Made by a program: the position numbers and the translations under genes. From positions 369,665 to 433,664 of the forward strand of contig NZ_JAGJCB010000002.1 of NCBI RefSeq assembly GCF_017814435.1: a stretch of 64,000 nt of DNA, given 5' to 3'. Source of the stretch: Mariniflexile gromovii (GTDB taxonomy: Bacteria; Bacteroidota; Bacteroidia; Flavobacteriales; Flavobacteriaceae). The notes below the pieces were generated by a model that did no database searches, was not told where the DNA came from, and saw nothing but the letters and a program-made list of their open reading frames with translations. Positions 37,362-48,419 of this stretch are shown in pieces. Within the stretch, counting starts at the first letter, position 1. Every line of letters begins with the position of its first letter.

Positions 37362-39206
37362 ATGGTAGAACTAGCAGGTATTATTATTTTGGGTATTTTG
37401 GCTCAGTGGGTCGCTTGGAAATTTAAAATTCCCGCTATTTTACCCTTAATTTTAATAGGTTTACTAGTAGGTCCTATAGCGGCAGCTTATATAAATGCAG
37501 ATGGAAGCAAATGGATAGAACCCGTTTGGAATGGTAAAAAAGGGTTGTTTCCCGGAGATGGATTGTTCTATTTTGTGTCTTTGGCCATTAGTATTATTCT
37601 TTTTGAGGGAGGTTTAACCTTAAAGCGTTCAGAAATAAATAATGTTGGGCCTGTTATTACTAAATTAATTACATTAGGCTCTACCATTACGTTCTTTTCT
37701 GCTGGAATTACAGCGCATCTACTATTCGATTTAGATTTAGATCTTTCATTTTTGTTTGCAGGTTTGGTAATTGTTACTGGGCCAACGGTTATAACCCCCA
37801 TTTTAAGAAACATTCCTCTTAAAAAAGATGTATCAACTGTTTTAAAATGGGAAAGCATCTTAATAGACCCCATTGGAGCATTGGTTGCCGTATTGGTGTT
37901 TGAGTTTATTAGTGTAGAGGGCGATAGTGGCTTTACCAGAACCGCATTGGTTGAGTTTGGAAAAATTGTACTTTTTGGAACTACCTTTGGGTTTACTTTT
38001 GCTCATGCTTTAGCTTTTGCCATTAACAGAAACTTTATTCCTCATTACCTTTTAAATGTAGTATCGTTATCAACGGTGTTATTGGTTTTTGTTGAATCTG
38101 AAATATTTGCGCACGAATCTGGTTTATTGGCTGTTGTAGTTATGGGTATGGTGCTAGGGAACGGTAAATTGGAAAATATAAAAGAACTGCTGTATTTTAA
38201 AGAATCGTTAAGTATTCTGCTCATTTCCATTTTATTTATTTTGCTTGCAGCCAACATCAATATTGATGATTTAATGCTGCTTTATACATGGAAAACCGTA
38301 GCGCTTTTCGCTGTGGTTGTTTTTGTTATTAGGCCACTCAGTGTTTTTTTATGTACCATCGGGTCTACGTTAAGGTTTAATGAAAAAGTATTCATAAGTT
38401 GGGTAGGACCGCGTGGAATTGTAGCGGCAGGTATCGCATCGCTTTTTGGAAGTAAATTAATTAAACAAGGTGTGGAAGGCGCTGAATACATAACACCATT
38501 GGTGTTTATGATTGTTTTAGGAACGGTATTGTTAAACGCCACTACAGCACGTCCGTTTGCAAGACTGTTAGGCGTGTTTTTAAAACGCTCTGAAGGTATT
38601 TTGATGGTTGGGGCTTCTCAATTTTCCAGACTTATTGCACGCTATTTAGAAGATAATGGTCGTCATGTTGTTTTAATTGATAGTAACCAGAATAACATTC
38701 AATTGGCACAAGAAGCAGGATTGGAGGCTATCAATACCGATATATATTCCGATACCTTGGAGGACAATATAGAGCTTAACGATGTTGGATTTTTAATGGC
38801 ATTAACGGGAAGTGCCGATATTAATGATTATGCCATTAAAAAGTTTTCTGAACAATTTGGCGAAACAGGTTCATACAGACTTATTACGGTTGATGAAATG
38901 TATAATCCAGACAATAGCCCAAGGGAAGGGTTGTTTTCGCATACTGATAATTTTATATCGTTAACCGAAGTAGCTAGAAAATATCCAGAAATCCATGAAA
39001 TAGAGCTAAACAGTAAAGGGCATTATGATGAATTGATTGAAATCACGAATCATGATGAGGACATCATTCCATTATTGGTAAAAGACAAACGAGGTGTTTT
39101 GGAAATAATTTCGTCGTATAATAAGGCTATAGATAAAATAGAAAAAGGCTACAAGTTAGTATATCTTGGTAAGCCTTTTTCTAGTAAACCTAAACGAGGT
39201 ATGTAA
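37362..39206 (+). CDS. Cation:proton antiporter with TrkA-N regulatory domain
   Basis: A 614-residue CPA-type Na+(K+)/H+ antiporter. Residues 1-400 form about 12-13 transmembrane helices with VTGPTVITPILR and WESILIDPIGAL, the ion-binding region. Residues about 410-520 form a TrkA-N Rossmann domain (ILMVGASQFSRLIARYLEDNG). A small C-terminal domain follows. It controls ion or pH balance; the NAD-type domain suggests ligand gating. The gene converges on GH31 with only 5 bases between stops. Confidence 0.9.
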   Translation: MVELAGIIILGILAQWVAWKFKIPAILPLILIGLLVGPIAAAYINADGSKWIEPVWNGKKGLFPGDGLFYFVSLAISIILFEGGLTLKRSEINNVGPVITKLITLGSTITFFSAGITAHLLFDLDLDLSFLFAGLVIVTGPTVITPILRNIPLKKDVSTVLKWESILIDPIGALVAVLVFEFISVEGDSGFTRTALVEFGKIVLFGTTFGFTFAHALAFAINRNFIPHYLLNVVSLSTVLLVFVESEIFAHESGLLAVVVMGMVLGNGKLENIKELLYFKESLSILLISILFILLAANINIDDLMLLYTWKTVALFAVVVFVIRPLSVFLCTIGSTLRFNEKVFISWVGPRGIVAAGIASLFGSKLIKQGVEGAEYITPLVFMIVLGTVLLNATTARPFARLLGVFLKRSEGILMVGASQFSRLIARYLEDNGRHVVLIDSNQNNIQLAQEAGLEAINTDIYSDTLEDNIELNDVGFLMALTGSADINDYAIKKFSEQFGETGSYRLITVDEMYNPDNSPREGLFSHTDNFISLTEVARKYPEIHEIELNSKGHYDELIEITNHDEDIIPLLVKDKRGVLEIISSYNKAIDKIEKGYKLVYLGKPFSSKPKRGM

Positions 39207-39211
39207 ATTAT

Positions 39212-41614
39212 CTATGCTATAATATGAAGTTCTGTGAACTCTTTACTAACAACAATGGTATTGTCGCCATTAAGTTTTACATCTTCAAATAAAGCCTCTT
39301 CATTATCAATTTGAATTTTCGATATTTCAAACGGTAAGCCGTGGAATATAATCTTCAAAGTTTCGTAAGGCGTCGTGTATTTACCCGATTTGAACTGTTG
39401 AATAATTACGGTATTTTCTTTACCAACAAGTTTAAAGTTTCTAAGGCTGTATCTACCTTTAATGTAATCGTATCCATCTTGGGCATCTTCAAAAACCTGG
39501 GATGTTTCTTCGCCTGCTTTATAGTAAACATCCAAAATAAGTTCATCCAAAGGTTTTTCTCCTACAAATTGTTGAATAGGGTATTTAGGAATAATAGCAC
39601 CTTCTTTAAGGAAGATAGGCATACTATCTAGATCGGCATCAACCCAAAGTTCTTGTCCGCCTTCAAATACTTCATCCGTCCAGAAATTATACCAATTTCC
39701 AACAGGGAAATACATACGTCTTCCTTTAGCATTAGGCTCAGTAATTGGGCATGCTAATATTTTTTCGCCAAAAATAAACTCGTCGTTTCTATAATGGGTA
39801 TGGGCATCACTTTGGTCGTACAAAACCAGTGATTTTAAAATAGGAATGCCTTCGTTGGCGTATCTCCAGAAAGCCGTGTACAAGTAAGGCAGTAATTGAT
39901 ACCTAATTTCAATAAATTTTCTAACAATATCTGTGATGTTATTGCCAAAAGCCCAAGGTTCTTGGTCGCCATGGTCTCCAGAGGAGTGTGTTCTACAAAA
40001 CGGGTGGAATATCCCTAATTGTATCCAACGAGCGTATAATTCGCCATTTGGTTGTTCGGCAAATCCGCCAATATCAGAACCTATAAACGAAAATCCAGAC
40101 ATACACATACGTTGCGCTTGTATGTTGGCAATGGTTAAATGTTCCCAAGAAGCTACGTTATCACCCGTCCAGCTAGAGGTGTAACGTTGTGTACCCGAAT
40201 ATGCGGCTCTTGTAATAACAAAAGGTCTCTTAGGGTAAGCGAATTTTTTAAGTCCCTGATAGGTGGCTCTAGCCATTTGCATACCATAAACGTTATGCGC
40301 TTTTCTGTGGCTGCATTGGTTTCCGTCATAATCGTGTCTAACATCGTTAGGGAATGTTTTACCAGGTACATCCATAACGGCAGGCTCATTCATATCGTTC
40401 CATACACCTTTAACACCTATGTCTTCAACAAGCTCTCTAAATAAATCAGACCACCATTCACGCACTTCTGGGTTTGTAAAATCTGGGAAATAACACTCCC
40501 CAGGCCATACTTTTCCTTTCATGTACGGCCCATCGGCACGTTTACAGAAATAATCTTTTTCCAATCCTTCTTGGTAAACCGAGTAATCTTTATCTATTTT
40601 AATTCCTGGATCTATGATGACGATGGTTTTAAAACCATCATCGGCCAATTCCTTAACCATTTTTTTAGGATCTGGAAAGTATTCTTTACTCCAAGTAAAG
40701 CATCTAAAACCTTCCATATAGTCGATATCTAAATAAATAGCATCGCATGGTATTTGTAGTTCTCTAAACTTACTTGTGATTTCTTTTACTTTAGACTCTG
40801 GATAATAACTCCATTTACATTGGTGGTACCCTAAGGTCCATAATGCTGGTAATTCGTGTGGTTTCCCTGTTAAATCGGTGTATATGGAAACAACATCGGC
40901 CATTTGAGGGCCATAAATGAAATAATAATTCATTTCGCCACCTTGTGCCCAAAAACTTGTAATGTTTCTACGTTCATGACAAAAATCGAAAAAAGTACGG
41001 AAAGTATTGTCAAAGAAAATCCCGTAAGATTTTTTGTGATGCAACCCGGTATAAAACGGAATGGCTTTATAAATAGGGTCGGTATTTTTTCCATAAGCAT
41101 AAGAGTCGGTTACCCAATTTTCAAAACGTTTCCCTTTTAGGTTGTTATCAACAGGTTTATCTCCCAATCCATAATAACTTTCACCTTCTTGAGCGGTTTT
41201 GGACATTTTTACAATATCGCCACCAAACTCATAACTTTCTTCCCAATGGAAACCTAACTCATCTTCACAAATAAGTGTTTTGTCTTTAGCATCATAAAGA
41301 GCCGTTCGCATATCAACTTTTGCGATGTGGCAAATAAGCTTTGAAGTGGTAATAATATATTTATCGTCTTCTTCGGTTACTTCCAGAAAATTGTATCCTC
41401 TACTCGCGTATTTAGTTATAGCGTATGAAAAGTCTTTTTCAAATACACCTGTTGTAGTATATCTAAATCTTAAAATACTATCGCGTTGCACGGTAACTTG
41501 CAAAATAACATTGTTTTCAGAGGTAAATGATAAAGTGTCTAGGTTTTTTTTGTAGGAAATTATTTTTGATGGGAACAGATTCCCTTTATATTCTAATTCG
41601 GTATTTAATATCAT
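39212..41614 (-). CDS. GH31 family alpha-glucosidase
   Basis: An 800-residue GH31 enzyme. The catalytic nucleophile Asp is in GVWNDMNEPAVM, and the acid/base region is SWTGDNVASWEHL. No signal peptide is apparent, so it is probably cytosolic. It lies downstream of the glycogen operon but behind a strong terminator. Its likely role is hydrolysis of alpha-glucosides, such as maltodextrins from glycogen turnover. Other alpha-glycosidic specificities exist in the family. Confidence 0.92.
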   Translation of the reverse strand: MILNTELEYKGNLFPSKIISYKKNLDTLSFTSENNVILQVTVQRDSILRFRYTTTGVFEKDFSYAITKYASRGYNFLEVTEEDDKYIITTSKLICHIAKVDMRTALYDAKDKTLICEDELGFHWEESYEFGGDIVKMSKTAQEGESYYGLGDKPVDNNLKGKRFENWVTDSYAYGKNTDPIYKAIPFYTGLHHKKSYGIFFDNTFRTFFDFCHERRNITSFWAQGGEMNYYFIYGPQMADVVSIYTDLTGKPHELPALWTLGYHQCKWSYYPESKVKEITSKFRELQIPCDAIYLDIDYMEGFRCFTWSKEYFPDPKKMVKELADDGFKTIVIIDPGIKIDKDYSVYQEGLEKDYFCKRADGPYMKGKVWPGECYFPDFTNPEVREWWSDLFRELVEDIGVKGVWNDMNEPAVMDVPGKTFPNDVRHDYDGNQCSHRKAHNVYGMQMARATYQGLKKFAYPKRPFVITRAAYSGTQRYTSSWTGDNVASWEHLTIANIQAQRMCMSGFSFIGSDIGGFAEQPNGELYARWIQLGIFHPFCRTHSSGDHGDQEPWAFGNNITDIVRKFIEIRYQLLPYLYTAFWRYANEGIPILKSLVLYDQSDAHTHYRNDEFIFGEKILACPITEPNAKGRRMYFPVGNWYNFWTDEVFEGGQELWVDADLDSMPIFLKEGAIIPKYPIQQFVGEKPLDELILDVYYKAGEETSQVFEDAQDGYDYIKGRYSLRNFKLVGKENTVIIQQFKSGKYTTPYETLKIIFHGLPFEISKIQIDNEEALFEDVKLNGDNTIVVSKEFTELHIIA

Positions 41615-41680
41615 AAATAAAAGCTAATAATTAAAAGAGCCAAAATACTAAATTCTAAGCATGTAAACGGCCAGTTTTTA

Positions 41681-41729
41681 CTAAAAAACTCCTTGCAATA
41701 TTACATAATGCGTAATATTGCAAGGAGTT
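41681..41729 (-). terminator. Strong terminator of the glgACB operon
   Basis: A perfect 18-bp stem (41687-41704 with 41712-41729) and a 7-nt loop. On the minus strand it is followed by TTTTTTAG. It separates glgB from the GH31 gene. Confidence 0.9.
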
Positions 41730-41756
41730 ATTTTAATAAATCTCAATGGGATTTTG

Positions 41757-43664
41757 TTATTTAAACTTAAAAATTGTTATAGCTAATGGTGGAAGGATGA
41801 TTTCTGCAGAATATGATTTACCATTCCAAGCCCGTTTTTTAATGGTTATTTCTTTTGTGTTTGAAACACCAACACCACCAAATTCCTTAGAATCGCTATT
41901 GAATATTTCAATTAGTTTTCCATTTGTGGGAAGTCCTATTTTATAGTTTTCTCTAACGGCAGGGGTTAAGTTACAAACTACCACCACATTTTCTTTTGCG
42001 TCGTTTCCTTTTCGAATGTATGAAATAACACAATTTTCGTGATCGTCATAACTAATCCATTCAAAACCTTCACCTGAAAATGCTTTTTCAAATAGAGCAG
42101 GAGTTGATTTGTAAAGCCCATTGATGGTTTTATAATAATTTTGAAAGTTTCTGTGAGGTTCATAATCCAACAGGTTCCAATCCAAGCTTTCTTGAAAATT
42201 CCATTCGTTGTATTGACCAAATTCACCACCCATAAACAATAATTTAGTTCCAGGATGCGTAAACATATAGCCGTATAAAAGCCTAAGGTTTGCAAAACGT
42301 TGCCATTCATCACCTGGCATTCTGCCTAAAATGGAGTTTTTGCCATATACCACTTCGTCGTGCGAAAGAGGAAGCATAAAATTCTCAGAGAATACATAGG
42401 CTAAACTAAAGGTGATATCGTTTTGATGGTATTTTCTATAAATTGGGTCTTTTCTGAAGTATTCAAGGGTATCATGCATCCAACCCATCATCCACTTCAT
42501 TCCAAAGCCTAAACCACCTAAAAACACAGGTTTTGAAACACCTGGAAATGCGGTAGACTCTTCAGCAATGGTTTGTGTATCCGGGAAAGAGGCATAAATT
42601 TCTTGGTTTAATTCTTTAAGGAATTCAATAGCGGCAAGGTTTTCTCTACCACCATAAATATTCGGTTCCCATTCGCCATCTTCTCTAGAATAATCTAAAA
42701 ATAGCATAGAGGCAACGGCATCCACACGTAACGCATCGGCATGGTATTGATCCATCCAAAACGCGGCATTACTTATCAAAAAGGATTTTACTTCGTTTCT
42801 TTCATAATTGAAAATTAAACTTTTCCAATCCTGGTGATAGCCTTTACGTCTATCAGGATGCTCGTATAGGCAAGAGCCATCAAAAAAGCCTAAGCCATGG
42901 GCGTCTTCAGGAAAGTGGGAGGGTACCCAATCTAGTATAATACCAATATCGTTTTGATGTAATTTATCAACTAAATACTTAAATTCCTCTGGGTAACCAA
43001 AGCGCGAGGTGGGTGCAAAATATCCTGTTAGCTGGTAGCCCCAAGAGGGGTCGTATGGATATTCCATAATGGGCATGAGCTCGACGTGGGTAAAGTTCAT
43101 GTCTTTTACATAGTTTACCAAATCGTCTGCCAATTCGTAATAGGATAAAAAACGATCTTCTTCTATATGGCGTTTCCAAGAGCCTAAATGTACTTCATAT
43201 ACCGAATAAGGGGCATCTAAAGCGTTATGTTTTTTACGCTTTTTCATCCAGTCGGTATCCTTCCACTTGTATTTATCGTCCCAGATAATGGAAGCTGTTT
43301 TTGGTGGATGCTCACAACGGCGCGCGTAAGGGTCGGCCTTTTCGGTTTTTATGCCATTGTTATGGCTTTCAATTTTGTATTTATAGATATTGCCTTTACC
43401 TACCAACGGTATAAACCCTTCCCAAATACCACTGCTGTCCCAACGTACATTTAACTGGTGCTCACCTTCTGTCCAATAATTAAAATCGCCTATTACTGAA
43501 ACTTGTTTGGCACTTGGTGCCCAAACAGCAAAATAAGTACCATCAATACCATCAACCGTGGTAATATGAGACCCAAATTTTTCATAAAGCCTATAGTGTT
43601 TACCTGCTTTAAAAAGGTTAATATCGAAGTCTGTAAATAGACTATAAACTTTTACTTGTGCCAT
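41757..43664 (-). CDS. glgB: 1,4-alpha-glucan branching enzyme
   Basis: GlgB introduces alpha-1,6 branches in glycogen. In 635 residues it has an N-terminal CBM48 (WAPSAKQVSVIGDFNYW), then a GH13 barrel with ELMPIMEYPYDPSWGYQ, the nucleophile Asp in ALRVDAVASM, the acid/base Glu in TIAEESTAFPG, and the transition-state Asp in LSHDEVVYGK. A C-terminal beta-sandwich completes it. It is last in glgA-glgC-glgB, 1 base after glgC. Confidence 0.97.
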   Translation of the reverse strand: MAQVKVYSLFTDFDINLFKAGKHYRLYEKFGSHITTVDGIDGTYFAVWAPSAKQVSVIGDFNYWTEGEHQLNVRWDSSGIWEGFIPLVGKGNIYKYKIESHNNGIKTEKADPYARRCEHPPKTASIIWDDKYKWKDTDWMKKRKKHNALDAPYSVYEVHLGSWKRHIEEDRFLSYYELADDLVNYVKDMNFTHVELMPIMEYPYDPSWGYQLTGYFAPTSRFGYPEEFKYLVDKLHQNDIGIILDWVPSHFPEDAHGLGFFDGSCLYEHPDRRKGYHQDWKSLIFNYERNEVKSFLISNAAFWMDQYHADALRVDAVASMLFLDYSREDGEWEPNIYGGRENLAAIEFLKELNQEIYASFPDTQTIAEESTAFPGVSKPVFLGGLGFGMKWMMGWMHDTLEYFRKDPIYRKYHQNDITFSLAYVFSENFMLPLSHDEVVYGKNSILGRMPGDEWQRFANLRLLYGYMFTHPGTKLLFMGGEFGQYNEWNFQESLDWNLLDYEPHRNFQNYYKTINGLYKSTPALFEKAFSGEGFEWISYDDHENCVISYIRKGNDAKENVVVVCNLTPAVRENYKIGLPTNGKLIEIFNSDSKEFGGVGVSNTKEITIKKRAWNGKSYSAEIILPPLAITIFKFK

Positions 43665-43665
43665 A

Positions 43666-44931
43666 TTATATTAAAAATCCGTTTGGAATAGTTGCTCCTT
43701 TTTTAATTACTACAATGCCGTCTTTAATTGCATAAGTGTCTGTTTCTGTATCTTTTAAATGGCTACCTCCATTAATTCTTACATCATCTCCAATGCGGCA
43801 GTTTTTGTCTAGAATGGCATTTTTAATAAAACAGCGTTCGCCAATTCCCATTAAAATGTTTATTTTCTTTTGTTCAATTTCTAGAAGTGTTTCGTAATAG
43901 TCGCTACCCATCATATAGGTTTTTATTACGGTTGATTCTTTACCAATTCTAGAACGAATACCTATTACCGATTGCTCAATTTTTGCTGCAGCAATCAAAC
44001 AACCCTCTGCAATTACCGTTTTTTCTAAAGTGGATCCGGCCAATTTTGTAGTAGGCAGCATACGCGCACGGGTATATATTCGTTTTGTTTTATCATATAA
44101 ATCAAATTTTGGGATATCATCGGTTAAACCAATATTTGCTTCAAAAAACGAATCGATATTACCTATATCAGTCCAATAGCCTTCATATTGAAAACTTAAT
44201 GTTTTGTGTTTTTCTATAGATTGTGGAATGATTTCTTTACCAAAATCGATGGTTTTTTGGTCGCTCATTAATTCTACCAAAAGCTCTCTGTTAAAAATAT
44301 AAATACCCATAGAGGCTAGATAGTTTCTGCCTTCTTTTTTCATATCTTTACTAACTTCTGAAGTCCATTCGGGCAATAAACTGGCATCTGGTTTCTCTAT
44401 AAAAGAGGTTATAACGTTTTCATCATTTGCTCTTAATATTCCAAAACCAGTAGCATCTTTAGCGTTTACAGGAATGGTAGCAATTGAAATGGCTGCGTTG
44501 CTTTTTTCGTGGGCCTCAATCATTTTATCGTAGTCCATTTGGTATAATTGGTCTCCTGATAAGATTAAAGCATAATCAAAGTCATGTCTTAAAAAGTGGT
44601 GCATGCTTTGGCGAACGGCATCGGCAGTTCCTTGAAACCATCCTTTGTTTCCTGGTGTTTGTTCCGCTGCAAGTACATCAACAAATGCGCTACTAAAAAA
44701 ACTAAAATGATAGGTGTCTTTAATATGACGATTTAAAGAAGCCGAATTAAATTGCGTTAATACAAACATGCGCTTTATGTCTGAATTGATACAATTTGAA
44801 ATAGGGATATCTACTAACCTGTATTTACCCGCTATTGGAACAGCTGGTTTTGAACGTTCTTCTGTTAGTGGATGTAGTCTAGAACCTTGGCCACCACCCA
44901 ATATGATGGCTAAAACCTTGTTGTTAATCAT
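43666..44931 (-). CDS. glgC: Glucose-1-phosphate adenylyltransferase
   Basis: GlgC makes ADP-glucose from ATP and glucose-1-phosphate, the committed step of glycogen synthesis. The nucleotide motif is LGGGQGSRLHPLTEERSKPA, and YWTDIGNIDSFFEANI marks the glucose-1-phosphate site. The C-terminal third is a left-handed beta-helix. It is 421 residues, normal for the family. Six bases separate it from glgA and one from glgB. Confidence 0.97.
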   Translation of the reverse strand: MINNKVLAIILGGGQGSRLHPLTEERSKPAVPIAGKYRLVDIPISNCINSDIKRMFVLTQFNSASLNRHIKDTYHFSFFSSAFVDVLAAEQTPGNKGWFQGTADAVRQSMHHFLRHDFDYALILSGDQLYQMDYDKMIEAHEKSNAAISIATIPVNAKDATGFGILRANDENVITSFIEKPDASLLPEWTSEVSKDMKKEGRNYLASMGIYIFNRELLVELMSDQKTIDFGKEIIPQSIEKHKTLSFQYEGYWTDIGNIDSFFEANIGLTDDIPKFDLYDKTKRIYTRARMLPTTKLAGSTLEKTVIAEGCLIAAAKIEQSVIGIRSRIGKESTVIKTYMMGSDYYETLLEIEQKKINILMGIGERCFIKNAILDKNCRIGDDVRINGGSHLKDTETDTYAIKDGIVVIKKGATIPNGFLI

Positions 44932-44937
44932 AATTAG

Positions 44938-46344
44938 TTAGTTTATGGATTTATATAAATTTATGTATTCTTGTGCCGAAACATGCCATGAATGGTCTAT
45001 TTCCATGATACGATGTTGTATGTTTTTGTATTCTGATTGCTTTTGATACAGGTCTACACCTCTATCTATAGCGTTGGTTATTTCTAAAACCGAAACATTA
45101 TCATGACAAATTCCGAAGCCATTTTCTTTGGAAATATCTGTAACAGTATCTTTTAAACCGCCGATGCTTCTAACAATTGGAATGGTGCCATAGCGTAACG
45201 CATACATTTGGTTCAAACCACAAGGTTCTACGCGCGAAGGCATGAGTAAAAAATCGGCACCTGCATAAATAATGTGCGATAGTTTTTCGTCGTAGCCTAT
45301 AAAAGCGTTGTATGTACCAATATAATCTTTTTTTAGGCTTTCTAGCTGTTCTTCAACAAAATTATTACCAGAGCCTAACAATAATATATTAAGGTTGTTT
45401 TTTTCAAGAGCTACTTTAAATGTATCTGGAAATAAATCAGAGCCTTTTTCTTCAACCAGTCTACCAATAAAGGCAAATAAAGGTTTTTCAAAATCTAAAT
45501 TAAAAAGGTTGCACAAATATTGTTTATTGGCTTCGGCTCCTTCAGCAACTGTTTGTATGGTGTAATTTTTTACAATATAATGGTCGGTTTCTGGGTTCCA
45601 TACATCGGTATCAATACCATTTAATATACCAGAACATTTGGCACTTTCGGCACTTAATAAGCTTTCCAATCCGTTGGCGGCCAATTTTAATTCTTCCATA
45701 TAGCTAGGTGAAACGGTAGTAACACGCCATGCACATTTTATGGCAGCAGCTAAGGGGTTTATAACGCCACCCCAATCCAATATACCAACATGATTGAAAT
45801 TGAATGCAGGTATGAGCCCCACTTTTATATGTGAAAACCACCCTTGGTATTGTGCATTGTGAATGGTAAGTACGTTCGGTATTTTTCTAAAAGCTTCATA
45901 TTTATAACTTTCTTGAAGCATAAAAGGGATGAGGCCTGTGTGGTGGTCGTGACAATGTATAATATCCGGGTATTTTTCCCAAGTTAGCATCCAATCGAGT
46001 GCCGCTATTTGAAATGCAAGAAAACGTTCGGTGTCATCAAAAGAATACACGTATTCTTTAAATAGTAATTCAGGGACGTCTATAAAAAAGACATCAAAAT
46101 CTAAAGGTTTTTCTTTTAGTGTTAAAACATTAAAATCTACATGGTTATTTCCTAATGTAATGTGGTTACTATATATGGTAGTAAACACATTTTCCTTGGT
46201 AAACTTATTGTCGTAGAAAGGCATGATAACCTGCGACGATACGTTAGAGCTGTTCTGATATTTAGGTAAAGCCCCAACAACATCGGCTAGTCCTCCTACT
46301 TTGGCAACCGGATAGCATTCTGCGCTTATATGAATAATTGTCAT
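44938..46344 (-). CDS. glgA: Glycogen synthase (GT5)
   Basis: GlgA elongates alpha-1,4-glucan from ADP-glucose. The N-terminal KVGGLADVVGALPK (ADP-glucose binding) and the C-terminal SRVEPCGLNQMYALRYGTIP (catalytic loop) are clear. The length is 468 residues. It is first in the glycogen operon. A -7 box (TATTTTTG on the minus strand at 46372-46379) lies 28 bases upstream. Confidence 0.96.
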   Translation of the reverse strand: MTIIHISAECYPVAKVGGLADVVGALPKYQNSSNVSSQVIMPFYDNKFTKENVFTTIYSNHITLGNNHVDFNVLTLKEKPLDFDVFFIDVPELLFKEYVYSFDDTERFLAFQIAALDWMLTWEKYPDIIHCHDHHTGLIPFMLQESYKYEAFRKIPNVLTIHNAQYQGWFSHIKVGLIPAFNFNHVGILDWGGVINPLAAAIKCAWRVTTVSPSYMEELKLAANGLESLLSAESAKCSGILNGIDTDVWNPETDHYIVKNYTIQTVAEGAEANKQYLCNLFNLDFEKPLFAFIGRLVEEKGSDLFPDTFKVALEKNNLNILLLGSGNNFVEEQLESLKKDYIGTYNAFIGYDEKLSHIIYAGADFLLMPSRVEPCGLNQMYALRYGTIPIVRSIGGLKDTVTDISKENGFGICHDNVSVLEITNAIDRGVDLYQKQSEYKNIQHRIMEIDHSWHVSAQEYINLYKSIN

Positions 46345-46371
46345 TAATATTTTGCTTTGTTTATAAACTTA

Positions 46372-46379
46372 CAAAAATA
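46372..46379 (-). promoter_or_regulatory. Candidate -7 box of the glgACB operon
   Basis: The minus strand reads TATTTTTG, a TAnnTTTG match 28 bases before the glgA start. No -33 TTG is seen at the usual distance. Confidence 0.4.
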
Positions 46380-46467
46380 TTATGCAATATTTTGGGGGAA
46401 ATTTATTTTTGAAGAAATTATTGAGGATTGCTAATTAAGCGAAATATTCAATAATAAATTTCAAATT

Positions 46468-46529
46468 AAGACTTGAAATAATAGCAATCATTCAAATAAA
46501 TGTTAAGATTTATTATTATTTCAAGTCTT
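46468..46529. repeat. Inverted repeat between lepA and glgA
   Basis: A perfect 15-bp inverted repeat, AAGACTTGAAATAAT/ATTATTTCAAGTCTT, with a 32-base spacer. No T run follows, so it is not a simple terminator. It may stabilise the lepA 3' end or bind a regulator of glgA. Confidence 0.6.
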
Positions 46530-46586
46530 TGAAAAGGTTTAAAGCTTTCTGGTATTTAGATAAAACTAATAAAAACCAGGTATTTT

Positions 46587-48383
46587 TTAATCATTCAATT
46601 TTAAAACAGCCATAAACGCCTGCTGAGGTATTTCTACGTTACCAACTTGACGCATACGTTTTTTACCTTTTTTCTGTTTTTCTAAAAGTTTACGTTTACG
46701 CGAAATATCACCACCATAACATTTAGCGGTTACATCTTTACGTAGTGCTTTAATGGTTTCGCGAGAAATAATTTTAGCACCAATAGCCGCTTGAATAGGA
46801 ATATCGAATTGCTGACGTGGAATTAACTCTTTCAGTTTTTCGCACATTTTTTTACCAATGTTTTGTGCATTATCAGCATGTATTAAAGCCGAAAGTGCAT
46901 CAACAGGTTGTGCATTCAATAAAATATCCAAACGTACCAATTTAGAAACTTTCATCCCTATAGGATGATAATCAAACGAGGCATACCCTTTTGAAACAGT
47001 TTTCAATCGATCATAAAAATCGAATACAATTTCAGCCAAAGGCATTTCAAAAGATAATTCAACACGTTCTGTTGTTAAATAGGTTTGATTGGTAACAATA
47101 CCACGTTTTTCAATACACAACGACATTACATTGCCAATAAAATCTGATTTTGTTATAATGGTTGCTTTAATATAAGGTTCTTCAACACGGTTTATGGTGG
47201 AAGGATCTGGTAAATCGGATGGGTTGTTTACAATAAAAGCCTCGTCTGGGTTTTTGTTTGTAAATGCGTGGTACGATACGTTGGGTACAGTAGTAATCAC
47301 GGTCATATCAAACTCACGTTCTAAACGTTCTTGGATAATTTCCATGTGAAGCATGCCAAGGAATCCGCAACGGAAACCAAAACCTAATGCCGCCGAACTT
47401 TCAGGCGTAAATACCAAAGAAGCATCGTTGAGTTGCAGTTTTTCCATCGAGCTACGTAGTTCTTCGTAATCTTCAGTATCAACAGGATAAATACCTGCAA
47501 AAACCATGGGCTTTACGTCCTCAAAACCTTCAACAATATTGGTGGTTGGGTTTGCAAAATCGGTAATGGTATCACCTACTTTTACTTCTTTAGCGGTTTT
47601 AATACCTGTTATCAAATAACCTACATCACCTGTTTTAACCGATTGTTTTGCAACTTGGGTTAGTTTTAGGGTACCTACTTCATCTGCATAATATTCATTA
47701 TCGGTCGCAACGAATTTTATTTTTTGCCCTTTTTTAATTTCACCATTAAAAACCCTAAAATAGGTTTCAATACCTCTAAACGTGTTATAAACCGAATCGA
47801 AAATCAATGCTTGAAGCGGTGCATTGGGGTCGCCTTTAGGTGCTGGAATACGCTCAATAACCGCAGCTAAAATATTATCGACACCAAAACCTGTTTTTCC
47901 ACTGGCGTGAATAACATCTTCGGGTTTGCATCCTAATAAATCAACAATATCATCGGTTACTTCTTCAGGATTTGCACTTGGTAAATCTACCTTATTAAGA
48001 ACAGGAATAATTTCCAAATCGTTTTCCAATGCTAAATACAGGTTGGAAATGGTTTGTGCTTGTATACTTTGTGCCGCATCTACAATAAGTAAAGCGCCTT
48101 CGCAAGCAGCGATAGAACGTGAAACTTCATATGAAAAATCGACGTGACCCGGTGTGTCTATCAGGTTTAAAACATATTGTTCCCCTTTATAGGTATAGTC
48201 CATTTGTATGGCGTGCGACTTAATGGTAATACCGCGTTCGCGTTCCAAATCCATATTATCGAGTAATTGGTTTTGTTTTTCGCGCTCGGTAACCGAACCT
48301 GTAAAATCCAATAAACGGTCTGCCAAAGTACTCTTACCGTGGTCTATATGTGCAATAATGCAAAAGTTTCTAATATTCTTCAT
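46587..48383 (-). CDS. lepA: Elongation factor 4
   Basis: A translational GTPase that acts on stalled or back-translocating ribosomes. P-loop AHIDHGKS, switch [10 protein letters not shown] and NKVD are in place. The C-terminal LepA-specific domain ends in [16 protein letters not shown]. It is 598 residues, the standard length. A TATATTTG -7 box on the minus strand lies 29 bases upstream of the ATG. Confidence 0.97.
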   Translation of the reverse strand: MKNIRNFCIIAHIDHGKSTLADRLLDFTGSVTEREKQNQLLDNMDLERERGITIKSHAIQMDYTYKGEQYVLNLIDTPGHVDFSYEVSRSIAACEGALLIVDAAQSIQAQTISNLYLALENDLEIIPVLNKVDLPSANPEEVTDDIVDLLGCKPEDVIHASGKTGFGVDNILAAVIERIPAPKGDPNAPLQALIFDSVYNTFRGIETYFRVFNGEIKKGQKIKFVATDNEYYADEVGTLKLTQVAKQSVKTGDVGYLITGIKTAKEVKVGDTITDFANPTTNIVEGFEDVKPMVFAGIYPVDTEDYEELRSSMEKLQLNDASLVFTPESSAALGFGFRCGFLGMLHMEIIQERLEREFDMTVITTVPNVSYHAFTNKNPDEAFIVNNPSDLPDPSTINRVEEPYIKATIITKSDFIGNVMSLCIEKRGIVTNQTYLTTERVELSFEMPLAEIVFDFYDRLKTVSKGYASFDYHPIGMKVSKLVRLDILLNAQPVDALSALIHADNAQNIGKKMCEKLKELIPRQQFDIPIQAAIGAKIISRETIKALRKDVTAKCYGGDISRKRKLLEKQKKGKKRMRQVGNVEIPQQAFMAVLKLND

Positions 48384-48411
48384 AAAGGAAATTCTATCCT
48401 AATTTAATTTG

Positions 48412-48419
48412 CAAATATA
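48412..48419 (-). promoter_or_regulatory. Candidate -7 box of lepA
   Basis: The minus strand reads TATATTTG, an exact TAnnTTTG match 29 bases before the lepA ATG. Confidence 0.45.

Noticed and set aside
39207..39211. Shared terminator between the antiporter and GH31 genes
   Set aside because: Only 5 bases separate the stops and no hairpin is visible.
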